This document shows, piece by piece, positions 1 through 8,392 of a DNA stretch of 64,000 nt. This DNA is from Paracoccus xiamenensis (lineage in GTDB: Bacteria; Pseudomonadota; Alphaproteobacteria; Rhodobacterales; Rhodobacteraceae): the NCBI RefSeq assembly GCF_011308835.1, contig NZ_JAAOHY010000005.1, positions 1 to 64,000 on the forward strand, written 5' to 3'. The notes under the pieces were generated by a model. That model did not search any database. It was not told where the DNA came from and saw only the letters and a list, made by a program, of their open reading frames with translations. Within the stretch, counting starts at the first letter, position 1. Every line of letters starts with the position of its first letter. Both the position numbers and the translations under genes were made by a program.

Positions 1-390
1 GCTTCCAGATTGTTGCCCCGTTCCCGAAGCAGAAGCCCTACTTAAGAACCACTTCCAAATCCGTCAAGACACAATCTCAACTTTTTCGTCCGCAGCACCT
101 TCGCGCCTCCCCGTCCCCTTCAAGCGTTCCCGCCAGTCCGTTTCGGTGAGCGGGTATCTAGGCGGGCAGCGCAGAACCCGCAACCCAAATCCGACACAAA
201 ATCGAAATAAAATCATATCACCCTGATCTTAAACGAAAAATACCAATAACCCGCCCAGCCAAACCCACGCGAAACACAAGAAGAAGCAGAATCACCAAGA
301 ATCACCGCGGCAGCCCATAGTGCAAAAAGGCCCCGAGCCCGGCTTTCACCGGATTCGGAGCCTGGTCATCCCGCATCTCTCTGTTTCAGG
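1..390. other. Gene-free left edge
   Basis: I see no convincing gene here. The first 300 bases are more A-rich than the rest of the window. The only open frame runs into the 3' end of the downstream exporter gene on the other strand and looks like a shadow. The stretch may hold the 3' flank or promoter of a gene lying outside the window. Confidence 0.4.
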
Positions 391-705
391 TCAGGACGCG
401 GTTTTCATCAGCACGATGCCGCCCACGATCAACACCGCAGCAAGGATCCGCATTGGCGAAGCAGATTCGCCCAGCAGGACCAGCCCAAGGATGAACGCGC
501 CCACCGAACCGATGCCGGTCCAGACGACATAGGCCGTGCCCAGTGGCAAGACCTGCATCGCCCGCGCCAGCAGCCAGAAGCTTGCCGCCATGGCGATCAG
601 CGTGACCGCGCTATAGCCGAGGCGCGAAAAGCCATAGGATTGTTTCAGGGTATAGGCCCAGACGACCTCAAGAAGGCCAGCGGCGACGAGTTGGAGCCAG
701 ATCAT
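391..705 (-). CDS. gdx: SMR-family guanidinium exporter Gdx (SugE type)
   Basis: This is a 104-residue, four-helix small multidrug resistance protein. The N-terminus reads GLLEVVWAYTLK, placing the essential membrane Glu at residue 13 and Trp at 16, and the helix 2-3 region carries GTAYVVWTGIGSVGA. Both are typical of the SugE/Gdx branch rather than of the EmrE polyaromatic-cation exporters. Gdx proteins work as dual-topology dimers that exchange guanidinium for protons in the inner membrane. The start follows a GAGGA ribosome binding site. A guanidine-II riboswitch lies directly upstream (722-766), which independently supports the guanidinium assignment. The gene is divergent from a DMT exporter. 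Confidence 0.93.
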   Translation of the reverse strand: MIWLQLVAAGLLEVVWAYTLKQSYGFSRLGYSAVTLIAMAASFWLLARAMQVLPLGTAYVVWTGIGSVGAFILGLVLLGESASPMRILAAVLIVGGIVLMKTAS

Positions 706-721
706 CGTATCCTCGATTCTC

Positions 722-766
722 CGGGTCGTCCCGAATGTTCACCATGCCGGCAGGGTCGTCCCTGCC
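722..766 (-). promoter_or_regulatory. Guanidine-II (mini-ykkC) riboswitch
   Basis: On the minus strand two short hairpins each expose the loop ACGA. The first (766-749) has arms GGCAGGG and CCCTGCC. The second (733-722) has arms CGGG and CCCG. The linker is 15 nt. Twin small hairpins with ACGR loops are the defining feature of guanidine-II RNAs. The second hairpin ends about 16 nt before the gdx start codon, next to the GGAG and GAGGA sequences, so control of translation initiation is likely (inference). Confidence 0.92.
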
Positions 767-883
767 CGATCAACCTATAACCACACCGCGAAAATACAAG
801 GACACCGGCAGCCAGTTCTTTCGCCGATTTCAAACTGGTTTCACTTATGCAACAGCATAGGCACCGGAGCAGAGGATGCCGCA

Positions 884-1783
884 ATGAGCCAGCAACCACA
901 AACGGACGAGAGCCTTGCAAACGGCGTGATGTGGATGTGCGGCAGCCTCGCCTCTTTCATTGGCATGGCCATTGCCTCGCGTGAGCTGTCGGCGAATCTC
1001 TCGACCTTCCAGATCCTGGCCTTTCGCTCTGCCATCGGGTTGGTGGTGATCGCCGCGCTGCTGCCTCGGCTGTGGCCAGAGATGCGCCAGATGCGCCGCT
1101 TCGGGCTGAATCTGCTACGCAACAGCGTACATTTCGGGGCGCAATATTGCTGGACCCTGGGCGTGGCGCTGCTGCCGCTGGCCGAGGTCTTCGCGCTGGA
1201 ATTCACCATGCCGGTCTGGGTGGCGCTTTTTGCCTTTCTGATCCTGGGCGAGCGGATCACCCAACCGCGCATGATCGCCATCGGCGTCAGCTTTCTGGGT
1301 GTGCTGGTGATTTTGCGCCCGGGCGTCGAGGTGCTGGACCCCGCTTCCTTCGTGGTGCTGATCGCGGCGGCGGGATATGGGCTTTCGGCGGTGCTGGTCA
1401 AGCTTCTGACGCGCAGCAACTCGCCTGCGGTGATTGTGGCCTGGATGATCCTGATGCAACTGCCGATGGGACTTGCGCTTGCCCTGCTCGACTGGCGCCC
1501 TGTCGTGGCGGGCAACCTGCCCTGGATGGTGCTGGCCGGCCTGACGGGACTTTCCGCCCATTACACCATGGCGCGCGCGTTCAGGATCCTGGATGCCTCT
1601 GTCGCGATTCCAATCGACTTTCTGCGTATGCCGCTGATCGCGCTGATCGGCTATGCCTTCTATGGCGAGACGGTCAGCGCCTGGCTGGCGCTTGGCGTCG
1701 CGATGATTCTGGCCAGCAACTACTATGCGCTGCGGGCGGAAGGACGCCGGGGGCGGCTGCCGGCAGCGACGCGCCGGATGTGA
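884..1783 (+). CDS. EamA/DMT-family transporter
   Basis: This 299-residue, very hydrophobic protein has about ten predicted membrane helices arranged as two EamA repeats, the usual size and layout of drug/metabolite transporters. The second repeat carries the typical ASVAIPIDFLRMPLIALIGY stretch, where a proline-containing helix precedes the last hairpin. Substrate cannot be read from sequence; relatives export amino acids, nucleobases or other metabolites. AGAGGA precedes the ATG at a good distance. The gene is divergent from gdx and convergent with rpsI, and its stop codon touches the T-tract of the rpsI terminator. Confidence 0.85.
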   Translation: MSQQPQTDESLANGVMWMCGSLASFIGMAIASRELSANLSTFQILAFRSAIGLVVIAALLPRLWPEMRQMRRFGLNLLRNSVHFGAQYCWTLGVALLPLAEVFALEFTMPVWVALFAFLILGERITQPRMIAIGVSFLGVLVILRPGVEVLDPASFVVLIAAAGYGLSAVLVKLLTRSNSPAVIVAWMILMQLPMGLALALLDWRPVVAGNLPWMVLAGLTGLSAHYTMARAFRILDASVAIPIDFLRMPLIALIGYAFYGETVSAWLALGVAMILASNYYALRAEGRRGRLPAATRRM

Positions 1784-1809
1784 AAAAGGCGCAACCCGAA
1801 GGTCGCGCC
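1783..1809 (-). terminator. Rho-independent terminator of rplM-rpsI
   Basis: Read on the minus strand, arms GGCGCGACC and GGTTGCGCC close a stable TTCG tetraloop with one G-U pair, and five T residues follow immediately. It lies about 30 nt after the rpsI stop. Confidence 0.9.
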
Positions 1810-1837
1810 CTGTTCTTCGTTCTGCCTTGACGGCGTA

Positions 1838-2326
1838 TCAGCGCTTCGAGAACTGGAAGCTGCGGCGGGCCTTGGCCTTACCGTATTTCTTCCGCTCGAC
1901 CACGCGGCTGTCGCGGGTCAGGAAGCCAGCTGCTTTCAGCGCGGCGCGCAGCGCCGGCTCGTGCAGTTGCAGCGCTTTCGAGATGCCGTGCTTGACCGCA
2001 CCGGCCTGACCCGACAGGCCGCCGCCGGCCACGGTGGCCAGAACGTCGTACTGACCGGCAACGCCGGCAACGTCGAAGGGCTGGCGCAGGATCATCTGCA
2101 GCACCGGACGGGCGAAATACTCGCTCATGTCCTTGCCGTTCACGGTGATCTTGCCCGAACCGGGCTTCACCCACACGCGGGCAACAGCGTCTTTACGCTT
2201 GCCGGTGGCGTAGGAACGGCCCTGGGCGTCACGGACGGCCACACGGGGTTCGGCTTCGGCGACCGGCGAGGCGGTTTCGACAACCGCGTCCTTGAGCTGG
2301 TCAAGGGATTTGATGTCTTCAGCCAT
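1838..2326 (-). CDS. rpsI: 30S ribosomal protein S9
   Basis: The protein has 162 residues. After an acidic N-terminal extension of about 30 residues, usual in alphaproteobacteria, comes the conserved core: [17 protein letters not shown], the GKITVNGK loop, the [19 protein letters not shown] stretch, and the invariant basic tail ending in SFQFSKR, which reaches the ribosomal P site. It begins 2 nt after the rplM stop, so the two are co-transcribed and probably translationally coupled, as in most bacteria. Confidence 0.98.
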   Translation of the reverse strand: MAEDIKSLDQLKDAVVETASPVAEAEPRVAVRDAQGRSYATGKRKDAVARVWVKPGSGKITVNGKDMSEYFARPVLQMILRQPFDVAGVAGQYDVLATVAGGGLSGQAGAVKHGISKALQLHEPALRAALKAAGFLTRDSRVVERKKYGKAKARRSFQFSKR

Positions 2327-2328
2327 GA

Positions 2329-2793
2329 TTACGCGCTCCGGGTGTTCTTCTTGTTCAACGTCTTGACGTCGAGGACTTCGGGCTGCTGAGCTTCATGCGG
2401 ATGCTCGGCGCCGGCATAGACGCGCAGGTTCGACATCTGCTGCTTGCCCAGCTTGTTGCGCGAGATCATGCGCTCGACCGCCTTGGTCACGACGCGCTCG
2501 GGGTGGGCGCCTTCCAGGATCTGGCGGGCCGTGCGGTGCTTGATGCCGCCCGGGTGGCCGGTGTGCCAGTAGTATTTCTTGTCGTCGCGCTTGGCACCGG
2601 TCATCTGCACCTTGTCGGCGTTGATGATGATGACGTTGTCACCCATGTCCATGTGGGGGGTGAAGGTCGGCTTGTGCTTGCCACGCAGACGCATGGCAAC
2701 GATCGAGGCCAAGCGGCCCAGAACGACGCCCTCGGCGTCGATCAGGATCCACTTCTTCTCGATCTCCGCCGGTTTTGCGGTATAGGTTTTCAT
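2329..2793 (-). CDS. rplM: 50S ribosomal protein L13
   Basis: This is a 154-residue L13, an early assembly protein of the large subunit that binds 23S rRNA. Diagnostic stretches are [20 protein letters not shown] at the start, [16 protein letters not shown], and [20 protein letters not shown]. The start at 2793 is chosen because this is where family homology begins; a longer in-frame version would add about 20 unrelated residues. A purine-rich AAAGGG precedes it. First gene of the rplM-rpsI operon. Confidence 0.98.
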   Translation of the reverse strand: MKTYTAKPAEIEKKWILIDAEGVVLGRLASIVAMRLRGKHKPTFTPHMDMGDNVIIINADKVQMTGAKRDDKKYYWHTGHPGGIKHRTARQILEGAHPERVVTKAVERMISRNKLGKQQMSNLRVYAGAEHPHEAQQPEVLDVKTLNKKNTRSA

Positions 2794-3169
2794 GTCGCTG
2801 CCCTTTTGGGGATTCAAATTCGAGATGGCGGTATATCGGCGATTGCCACGCACGGGTCAAGGTCAGTTGTTGCAAATTTTATTAGCAAAAACAATGCGTT
2901 AATAAATAGGTATTTAAATACCACACAGATGAACCAATGCGCGTTCCGCGTTTTCCTGTTCGCCACACAGATATGCCGGAATAGGACAGGATCCCACAAC
3001 GACATGTTTTTTGCTTAAAAATCAGCGTTTAGCGTTCCAAATGCCCGTCTTAGGCAAGAGCATCCACACCCCGGTGCCGAGGCGCAGCCGGCGGACCCTG
3101 CCATTCGTGCATTTGCACGCGTCCTCAGCATCTATTTTCAGGTGATCGCGTTGCGAATTGCCAATCGGC
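2794..3169. promoter_or_regulatory. AT-rich intergenic region upstream of rplM with a 14-bp palindrome
   Basis: No gene is supported in these 376 bases. The stretch at 2870-2930 is strikingly A+T-rich for this genome and contains the perfect palindrome GGTATTTAAATACC at 2909-2922. The position fits a promoter/operator zone for the ribosomal operon, roughly 115 nt upstream of the rplM start. The 63-codon open frame on the minus strand here has no family resemblance and is treated as chance. Confidence 0.5.
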
Positions 3170-3595
3170 TTAGCCCTTGGCAGGCGGAATCGCGTAGGTC
3201 ATCGAACAGCGTGCCACCGGTTCGGGCTGGCCATCGGAAAAGATCAGCGCCTCGCCCACGGCGAGGCTACGGCCCAGCTTCAGCAGCCGGCATTCCGCCC
3301 GCAGATCACGTCCGGCCACCGGCTTGCGCATGAAGTCGATCGAGGCATTCGTCGTCACAGCCAGCGCCACCGGCCCGATCCGCGACAGCACCACACAATA
3401 GATCGCGACATCCGCCAGCGCGAACATGCTGGGGCCTGACACCGTGCCACCGGGTCGCAAATGCGCATCGGTCACGCGCAGCCGGGCAACCAGCCTGTCC
3501 TCATTCACCTCAATCACGGTGAACGCGCCCTCAAGCTGCGGAAACTCTACTGCCAGAAAGGCATTCAACGCCTCTGCGTCCATTTGCAACGCCAT
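3170..3595 (-). CDS. PaaI-family hotdog thioesterase
   Basis: This is a 141-residue single hotdog-fold protein. The RPGGTVSGPSMFALADVAIY segment is the typical hotdog helix (HGG/NG motif region) that binds acyl-CoA, followed by VTTNASIDFMRKP, the usual beta-strand segment. Such enzymes hydrolyse acyl- or phenylacetyl-CoA thioesters. The start at 3595 is preceded by GAGGGGAAGT. It is divergent from a crotonase-fold gene about 58 nt away, suggesting a shared acyl-CoA-related setting (inference). Confidence 0.82.
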   Translation of the reverse strand: MALQMDAEALNAFLAVEFPQLEGAFTVIEVNEDRLVARLRVTDAHLRPGGTVSGPSMFALADVAIYCVVLSRIGPVALAVTTNASIDFMRKPVAGRDLRAECRLLKLGRSLAVGEALIFSDGQPEPVARCSMTYAIPPAKG

Positions 3596-3653
3596 ACTTC
3601 CCCCTCGTTTCGCTTTGCGGCTATGCTGCCCCGAGCCTTGGGAGGAAAGCAAC

Positions 3654-4472
3654 ATGTCGGACCTGATCTTACGCCACGATACCGGACAGGTGACGCGGCT
3701 GGTGCTGAACAGCCCGCAGAACTACAACGCCCTCTCGGCCGAGATGATCGCGACGCTTTACACTACCCTCGCCGCCGTCAGCGCCGAGCCGGATGTGCGC
3801 GTCATCATCCTGGGCGCCAATGGCAAGGCCTTCTGCGCCGGCCATGACCTGCGCCAGATGCAGGCGGCGCGCGCGAATCGCGATGGCGGTCGCGCCGGCT
3901 ATGCCGCCCTGTTCGAAGGATGCAGCCAGCTGATGCAGCTGATCGGCACCCTGCCCCAGCCCGTGATTGCCGAGGTTCAGGGCATCGCCACCGCCGCCGG
4001 CTGCCAGTTGGTCGCGTCCTGCGATCTGGCCGTGGCGGCCGAGGGGGTCCGTTTCGGCGTGAACGGAATCGACGTGGGGCTGTTCTGCTCGACCCCCGCC
4101 GTGGCGCTGTCGCGTGCCGTCCCACGCAAGGCCGCCTTCGAGATGCTGGTGACCGGCGACTTCATCACCGCCCCCGAGGCGCAGCGCCTTGGGCTGATCA
4201 ACCGCGCCGTAGCCGCAACCGGTCTAGAGGCCGAAACCATGGCGCTTGCCCAACAGATCGCGGCCAAGCTGCCGACGGCCATCGCCATGGGCAAACGCGG
4301 CTTCTACGAACAGCTGGGCCACGAACCCGCCGACGCCTATGAAGCCGCCGCCGATACCATGGTCGCCAACATGATGCTGTCGGATACGGACGAAGGCATC
4401 ACCGCCTTCCTGGAAAAGCGCCGCCCCGGCTGGGCAACGCCCCCCGACGCCACCACCAAGGCCGAGGCCTGA
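3654..4472 (+). CDS. Enoyl-CoA hydratase/isomerase-family protein (ECHDC3-like)
   Basis: This 272-residue protein has the crotonase fold. The N-terminal NSPQNYNALSAEM and the CoA/oxyanion-hole segment KAFCAGHDL (about residues 58-66) are clear, and GIATAAGCQLVASCDLAVAAE supplies the second oxyanion-hole strand. The positions where classical hydratases carry catalytic glutamates read FGVNGIDVGLF and TPAVALSR, so both acids appear replaced; this is like the ECHDC3 subgroup, whose reaction is not well defined. GGAGGAAAG precedes the ATG at 3654. Divergent from the thioesterase. Confidence 0.82.
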   Translation: MSDLILRHDTGQVTRLVLNSPQNYNALSAEMIATLYTTLAAVSAEPDVRVIILGANGKAFCAGHDLRQMQAARANRDGGRAGYAALFEGCSQLMQLIGTLPQPVIAEVQGIATAAGCQLVASCDLAVAAEGVRFGVNGIDVGLFCSTPAVALSRAVPRKAAFEMLVTGDFITAPEAQRLGLINRAVAATGLEAETMALAQQIAAKLPTAIAMGKRGFYEQLGHEPADAYEAAADTMVANMMLSDTDEGITAFLEKRRPGWATPPDATTKAEA

Positions 4473-4486
4473 GCCGCAGCGCCAGA

Positions 4487-5188
4487 TTACCGGCGGCGCA
4501 ACGCCTGCATCGCCCGCGACATGCCGCCCGGCACCAGCACGAAGCACAGCAGGAAGCCGACGCAGAAGCCGCCGACCTCGGCGATCCAGCTATAGCCGCC
4601 GCTGCCGAACAGCAGCCCGAAGACCAGCTGAAACAACAGCAGCATCCCGATCAGGGTAAAGGCACGCAGCCGGTTGGCATGTTCCATGCCCAGCCGCACC
4701 CACAACAGGAACGTAAAGGCCCCGACCAGCCCATAGACGGCCGGATAGCCGCCATAAAGCGGCGCCAGATCAACGCCCGCCAGCAGCCCGAAGGCCGTAT
4801 AGATCACGGCCCCGCCGACCGCCGCGCCGAAAAACAGCGCCAGCAGCGCCCAGGGGCGAAACTGTTCGGCCACCATTTTTCCAAGCGCCAGCGTAAAGAC
4901 GATGACGAACAGCGCATGGGTGATCGATCCGTGGATGAAGGGATAGGTCAGGATCCGCGCCGCCTGCCGCAGATCGAAAATGCCCAGCTGACACATGCGC
5001 GCCGGGATCTGCGGGAAATAGGCCGACATCTCGATCGCGTTCAGGCGCAGGCCCACCCCGGCATTGCCGCCAATGAAGCCGACCGCACCCAGCCCGAACA
5101 CAAGTTCCGATGCGATCATCGGCAATGCCAGCATCCAGACCACGGGCGGCAGGCTGTTGATCGGCGATTCGTCATATCCGGGGCGCAT
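4487..5188 (-). CDS. Rhomboid-fold membrane protein lacking catalytic residues
   Basis: This 233-residue protein has six or seven predicted helices. The rhomboid pattern is recognisable: FIHGSITHALFV in helix 2, WVRLGME in the loop region, GGYPAVYGLVGAF where active enzymes have GxSGxxxGLxG, and SWIAEVGGFCVGFLL where active enzymes have AHxxGxxxG. The serine position is Tyr and the catalytic histidine position is Glu, so it is probably not a protease. Inactive rhomboids elsewhere act in membrane-protein trafficking or quality control. The start at 5188 is preceded by GGAG. Divergent from trpS. Confidence 0.75.
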   Translation of the reverse strand: MRPGYDESPINSLPPVVWMLALPMIASELVFGLGAVGFIGGNAGVGLRLNAIEMSAYFPQIPARMCQLGIFDLRQAARILTYPFIHGSITHALFVIVFTLALGKMVAEQFRPWALLALFFGAAVGGAVIYTAFGLLAGVDLAPLYGGYPAVYGLVGAFTFLLWVRLGMEHANRLRAFTLIGMLLLFQLVFGLLFGSGGYSWIAEVGGFCVGFLLCFVLVPGGMSRAMQALRRR

Positions 5189-5271
5189 GGCCTTGTCTCC
5201 ATCCTCAGGCGGTTGCACCGCGTCACGCGCAGGGTTAAGCCACCTGCAACGATTTTCCAAGCAGGCCTGCC

Positions 5272-6291
5272 ATGAGTGACGCACCCACCCAACGCATCTT
5301 TTCCGGCATCCAGCCCTCGGGGCACCTGACGCTGGGCAATTATCTTGGCGCGCTCAAGCGCTTTGTCGAACGTCAGGACGAAGGCGTTCCAACCGTCTAT
5401 TGCCTAGTCGATCTGCATGCCGTCACCGTCTGGCAGGACCCCGAAGCCCTGCGCCAGCAGACGCGCGAAGCGGCCGCAGCCTTTATGGCAGCGGGAATCG
5501 ACCCCGCCCGGTCCATCCTGTTCAACCAAAGCCAGGTGCCGGCCCATGCCGAACTGGCCTGGCTGATGAACTGCGTGGCGCGGCTTGGCTGGATGAACCG
5601 GATGACCCAGTTCAAGGACAAGGCCGGCAAGAACAGCGAGAATGTCAGCCTTGGCCTTTACGCCTATCCGGCACTGATGGCGGCGGACATTCTGGCTTAT
5701 CACGCCACCCATGTTCCGGTTGGCGACGACCAGAAACAGCATGTCGAGCTGACCCGCGACATTGCCGCCAAGTTCAACCATGACTACGGCGTCGATTTCT
5801 TCCCGCTGCCGGAACCGGTGATCGAAGGCCCGGCTACCCGCGTGATGTCCCTGCGCGACGGGTCGAAGAAGATGTCGAAATCGGACCCCTCGGATGCCAG
5901 CCGCATCAACCTAACCGACGACGCCGACACCATTGCGCAGAAGTTCCGCAAGGCCCGGACCGATGCAGAACCGCTGCCCGGCAATGTCGAGGGCCTGAAA
6001 GACCGGCCCGAGGCGCGCAATCTGGTAAATATCTACGCCGCCCTTTCTGGCGAGACGCAGGATCAGGTGCTGGCGCAGTTCGAAGGTCAGGGCTTCGGCG
6101 CCTTCAAGCCGGCGCTCGCGGATGTGGCGGTGTCGGTGCTGGCCCCCATCTCGACCCGGATGACCGAATTCCTGAACGATCCGGCCGAGATTGACCGCAT
6201 CCTCGGCCAAGGTGCCGCGCGGGCCGAGGCGATCTCTGCCCCCATCGTCGCCAAGACGCGCGAGATCATGGGCATGATCCTGTCGCGCTAG
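5272..6291 (+). CDS. trpS: Tryptophanyl-tRNA synthetase
   Basis: This class I aminoacyl-tRNA synthetase of 339 residues charges tRNA-Trp in the cytoplasm. The HIGH-equivalent is [11 protein letters not shown] near residues 16-26, the KMSKS loop is KKMSKSDPS near residue 200, and the substrate-binding region reads [26 protein letters not shown]. Length matches the bacterial family. Convergent with proV, with a shared hairpin between them. Confidence 0.97.
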   Translation: MSDAPTQRIFSGIQPSGHLTLGNYLGALKRFVERQDEGVPTVYCLVDLHAVTVWQDPEALRQQTREAAAAFMAAGIDPARSILFNQSQVPAHAELAWLMNCVARLGWMNRMTQFKDKAGKNSENVSLGLYAYPALMAADILAYHATHVPVGDDQKQHVELTRDIAAKFNHDYGVDFFPLPEPVIEGPATRVMSLRDGSKKMSKSDPSDASRINLTDDADTIAQKFRKARTDAEPLPGNVEGLKDRPEARNLVNIYAALSGETQDQVLAQFEGQGFGAFKPALADVAVSVLAPISTRMTEFLNDPAEIDRILGQGAARAEAISAPIVAKTREIMGMILSR

Positions 6292-6319
6292 ACGCGCGCG
6301 CAGCATTCGCAAGTCACGG

Positions 6320-6359
6320 TTGCCACGATCCCACCCGCAAGGGCACGGGATCGTGGCAA
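6320..6359. terminator. Bidirectional hairpin between trpS and proV
   Basis: The 13-nt arms TTGCCACGATCCC (6320-6332) and GGGATCGTGGCAA (6347-6359) are perfectly complementary. The 14-nt loop holds a further CCC-GCAA-GGG mini-stem. It sits between two convergent genes and is suited to stopping transcripts from both sides, although T-tracts are short. Confidence 0.75.
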
Positions 6360-6372
6360 AGCCGGTTTTCGA

Positions 6373-7437
6373 TCAGGCCGCCGAGACTTCGGGGGATAGC
6401 TCCTCGGTGTCATCGGGTGCGATCATTTCCGCCACCGTTTTCGCAAGCGTGATGGTGCCGACATGCTTCCCATCCGGTCCGGTGACATTCGCAGCGTTCG
6501 TCTGAACGCCCGTCATTGCACGCGCAGCATCCTCCAGCAGGGTGTCGTGGGGCAGACTGACCGGCGTTTCCGCACGCTCTCCCTTGCGCATGATGGTACG
6601 CACGGTGATGACATGACCGCGACGAACATCGCGCACGAAGCTGCTGATGTAGTCATCCGCCGGGCGCAGTACGATCTGTTCGCCCGTGCCCTGCTGGATG
6701 ATCTCGCCATCGCGCAGGATGGCGATGCGGTCGCCGAGGTTCAGCGCCTCGTCCAGATCGTGGGTAATGAAGACGATGGTCTTGCGCAGTTCCTCCTGCA
6801 AATCCAGCAGAACCGATTGCATATCGGTGCGGATCAATGGGTCGAGCGCTGAAAACGCCTCGTCCATCAGCAGGATTTCGGCATCGTTGGTCAGCGCGCG
6901 GGCCAGCCCGACGCGTTGCTGCATCCCGCCCGAAAGCTGGTTTGGATAGCTGTCCTCGAACCCGTCCAGCCCGACCCGGCTGATCCAGCGGCGGGCGCGC
7001 TCCTCGGCCTCGCGGCGCGACACCTTGCGGATATCGAGCCCGTAAGTCGTGTTCTCCAGCACCGTGCGATGCGGGAACAGGGCAAATTTCTGGAACACCA
7101 TCGCGGTTTTCTGGCGACGGAAGTCGCGCAACTGCGATTGCGACATCTGCACGATGTCCTGCCCGTCGAACATCACCTCGCCCGAGGTCGGCTCGATCAG
7201 CCGGTTGATGTGGCGGATCAGCGTCGATTTGCCCGACCCCGACAGGCCCATCACCACCTGAATGCGCCCGGCGGGGATGGTCAGGTTGATGTCGTTCAGC
7301 CCGACGACGTGGTTATGGCGGGCCTTGACCTCTTCCTTGCTCATGCCCGCCTTCACCTTGTCGACAAGCGCCGCCCCGTCGGGGCCGAAAATCTTGTAAA
7401 GATTGCGGATCTCGATGTCATGCGTCGCTTCAGCCAT
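6373..7437 (-). CDS. proV: Glycine betaine/choline-type ABC transporter ATP-binding protein
   Basis: This is a 354-residue ATPase. Walker A is MGLSGSGKST, the Q-loop region is QKTAMVFQKFALFPHRTVLEN, the signature is LSGGMQQRVGLARAL, and Walker B is AEILLMDEAFSALDP. A C-terminal CBS-like region follows, as in osmoregulated betaine/proline importers (ProV/OpuA/ChoV). The start at 7437 lies inside the end of the permease gene (8-nt overlap), so translation is coupled. Third gene of proX-proW-proV. Whether the main substrate is betaine, choline or proline cannot be decided from sequence. Confidence 0.9.
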   Translation of the reverse strand: MAEATHDIEIRNLYKIFGPDGAALVDKVKAGMSKEEVKARHNHVVGLNDINLTIPAGRIQVVMGLSGSGKSTLIRHINRLIEPTSGEVMFDGQDIVQMSQSQLRDFRRQKTAMVFQKFALFPHRTVLENTTYGLDIRKVSRREAEERARRWISRVGLDGFEDSYPNQLSGGMQQRVGLARALTNDAEILLMDEAFSALDPLIRTDMQSVLLDLQEELRKTIVFITHDLDEALNLGDRIAILRDGEIIQQGTGEQIVLRPADDYISSFVRDVRRGHVITVRTIMRKGERAETPVSLPHDTLLEDAARAMTGVQTNAANVTGPDGKHVGTITLAKTVAEMIAPDDTEELSPEVSAA

Positions 7438-8314
7438 GGACGGCCTCCAGATGTTTTTGCAGCCGCTTGCCATAGGCCTGGGTCGAGCGGTCGAAGATGA
7501 TGGCGATGGCAACGATGGCGAGGCCATTCATCACACCAAGCGTGAAATACTGGTTGTTGATCGCCTGCAGCACCGGCTGGCCCAGCCCCTTCACCCCGAT
7601 CATCGAGGCCACGACAACCATCGCAAGGCTCATCATGATGGTCTGGTTGACGCCGGCCATGATGGTCGGCAGCGCCAGCGGCAGCTGTACATCGCGCAGT
7701 TTCTGCCCGCCCGAGGATCCGAATGCCTCGGCCGCCTCCAGCACATCTGCGGGCACCTGACGGATGCCCAGATTGGTCAAACGGATGATCGGCGGAATGG
7801 CATAGATCACAACGGCAATCACCCCCGGCACCTTGCCCAGCCCGAAGATCATCACCACCGGGATCAGATAGACGAAGCTGGGCATGGTCTGCATCATATC
7901 AAGAATCGGCGTGATGATCGCATTGGCCCGGTCCGAGCGCGCCATCACGATCCCGATCGGGATGCCCAGCACCACGGCGATCAGCGTGCAGACGGCAACC
8001 ATCGCAATCGTGCTCATGGTGTCGTCCCACATGCCGAAATAACCGATCAGCATCAGCGAGATGATTGAACCTGCGACGACCTTCCAACTGCGGCTCAGCA
8101 GCCAGACCAGCAGGGCCAGCCCGGCCATGACGATAATCCAGGGGCTGTCGATCAGCAGATCCTCGATAAAGACCAGCAGGATCTGGATGGGATGGAACAG
8201 GTTCTCCAGCGTCTCGCCATAGGCGCGGGTGAATTCGCGAAAGCCGCCGTCGATGGCCATACGCAGTTCTCGCAGGTCGCTGCGACCCATGGATGGGAAA
8301 TCGACTAGGTCCAT
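7430..8314 (-). CDS. proW: Glycine betaine/choline-type ABC transporter permease
   Basis: This 294-residue inner-membrane permease has about six or seven helices. The binding-protein-dependent transport signature EAAEAFGSSGGQKLRDVQLPLALPTIMAGVNQ (coupling helix that docks on the ATPase) is intact. An N-terminal amphipathic segment precedes the first helix, as in ProW. It is preceded by AAGAAGAG and overlaps proV by 8 nt. A strong hairpin (8351-8378) separates it from proX, which could let proX be expressed more strongly than the membrane components. Confidence 0.9.
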   Translation of the reverse strand: MDLVDFPSMGRSDLRELRMAIDGGFREFTRAYGETLENLFHPIQILLVFIEDLLIDSPWIIVMAGLALLVWLLSRSWKVVAGSIISLMLIGYFGMWDDTMSTIAMVAVCTLIAVVLGIPIGIVMARSDRANAIITPILDMMQTMPSFVYLIPVVMIFGLGKVPGVIAVVIYAIPPIIRLTNLGIRQVPADVLEAAEAFGSSGGQKLRDVQLPLALPTIMAGVNQTIMMSLAMVVVASMIGVKGLGQPVLQAINNQYFTLGVMNGLAIVAIAIIFDRSTQAYGKRLQKHLEAVHG

Positions 8315-8350
8315 ATCTCTTCTTTTCGTCTGCTGTCTTCAGGAACGCAA

Positions 8351-8378
8351 AACGGCCCGGCATCGTGGCCGGGCCGTT
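8351..8378 (-). terminator. Hairpin between proX and proW (processing or partial terminator)
   Basis: The 11-nt arms AACGGCCCGGC and GCCGGGCCGTT pair perfectly around a 6-nt loop. On the minus strand TTTTGCG follows, giving only a short T-run, so read-through into proW is expected. Such hairpins typically protect or overproduce the binding-protein message relative to the permease genes. Confidence 0.75.
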
Positions 8379-8392
8379 GATTTTTTAGCCGA

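Noticed and set aside
2814..3005. 63-codon minus-strand frame upstream of rplM
   Set aside because: Low-complexity hydrophobic translation from A+T-rich DNA, with no ribosome binding site and located in the promoter zone.
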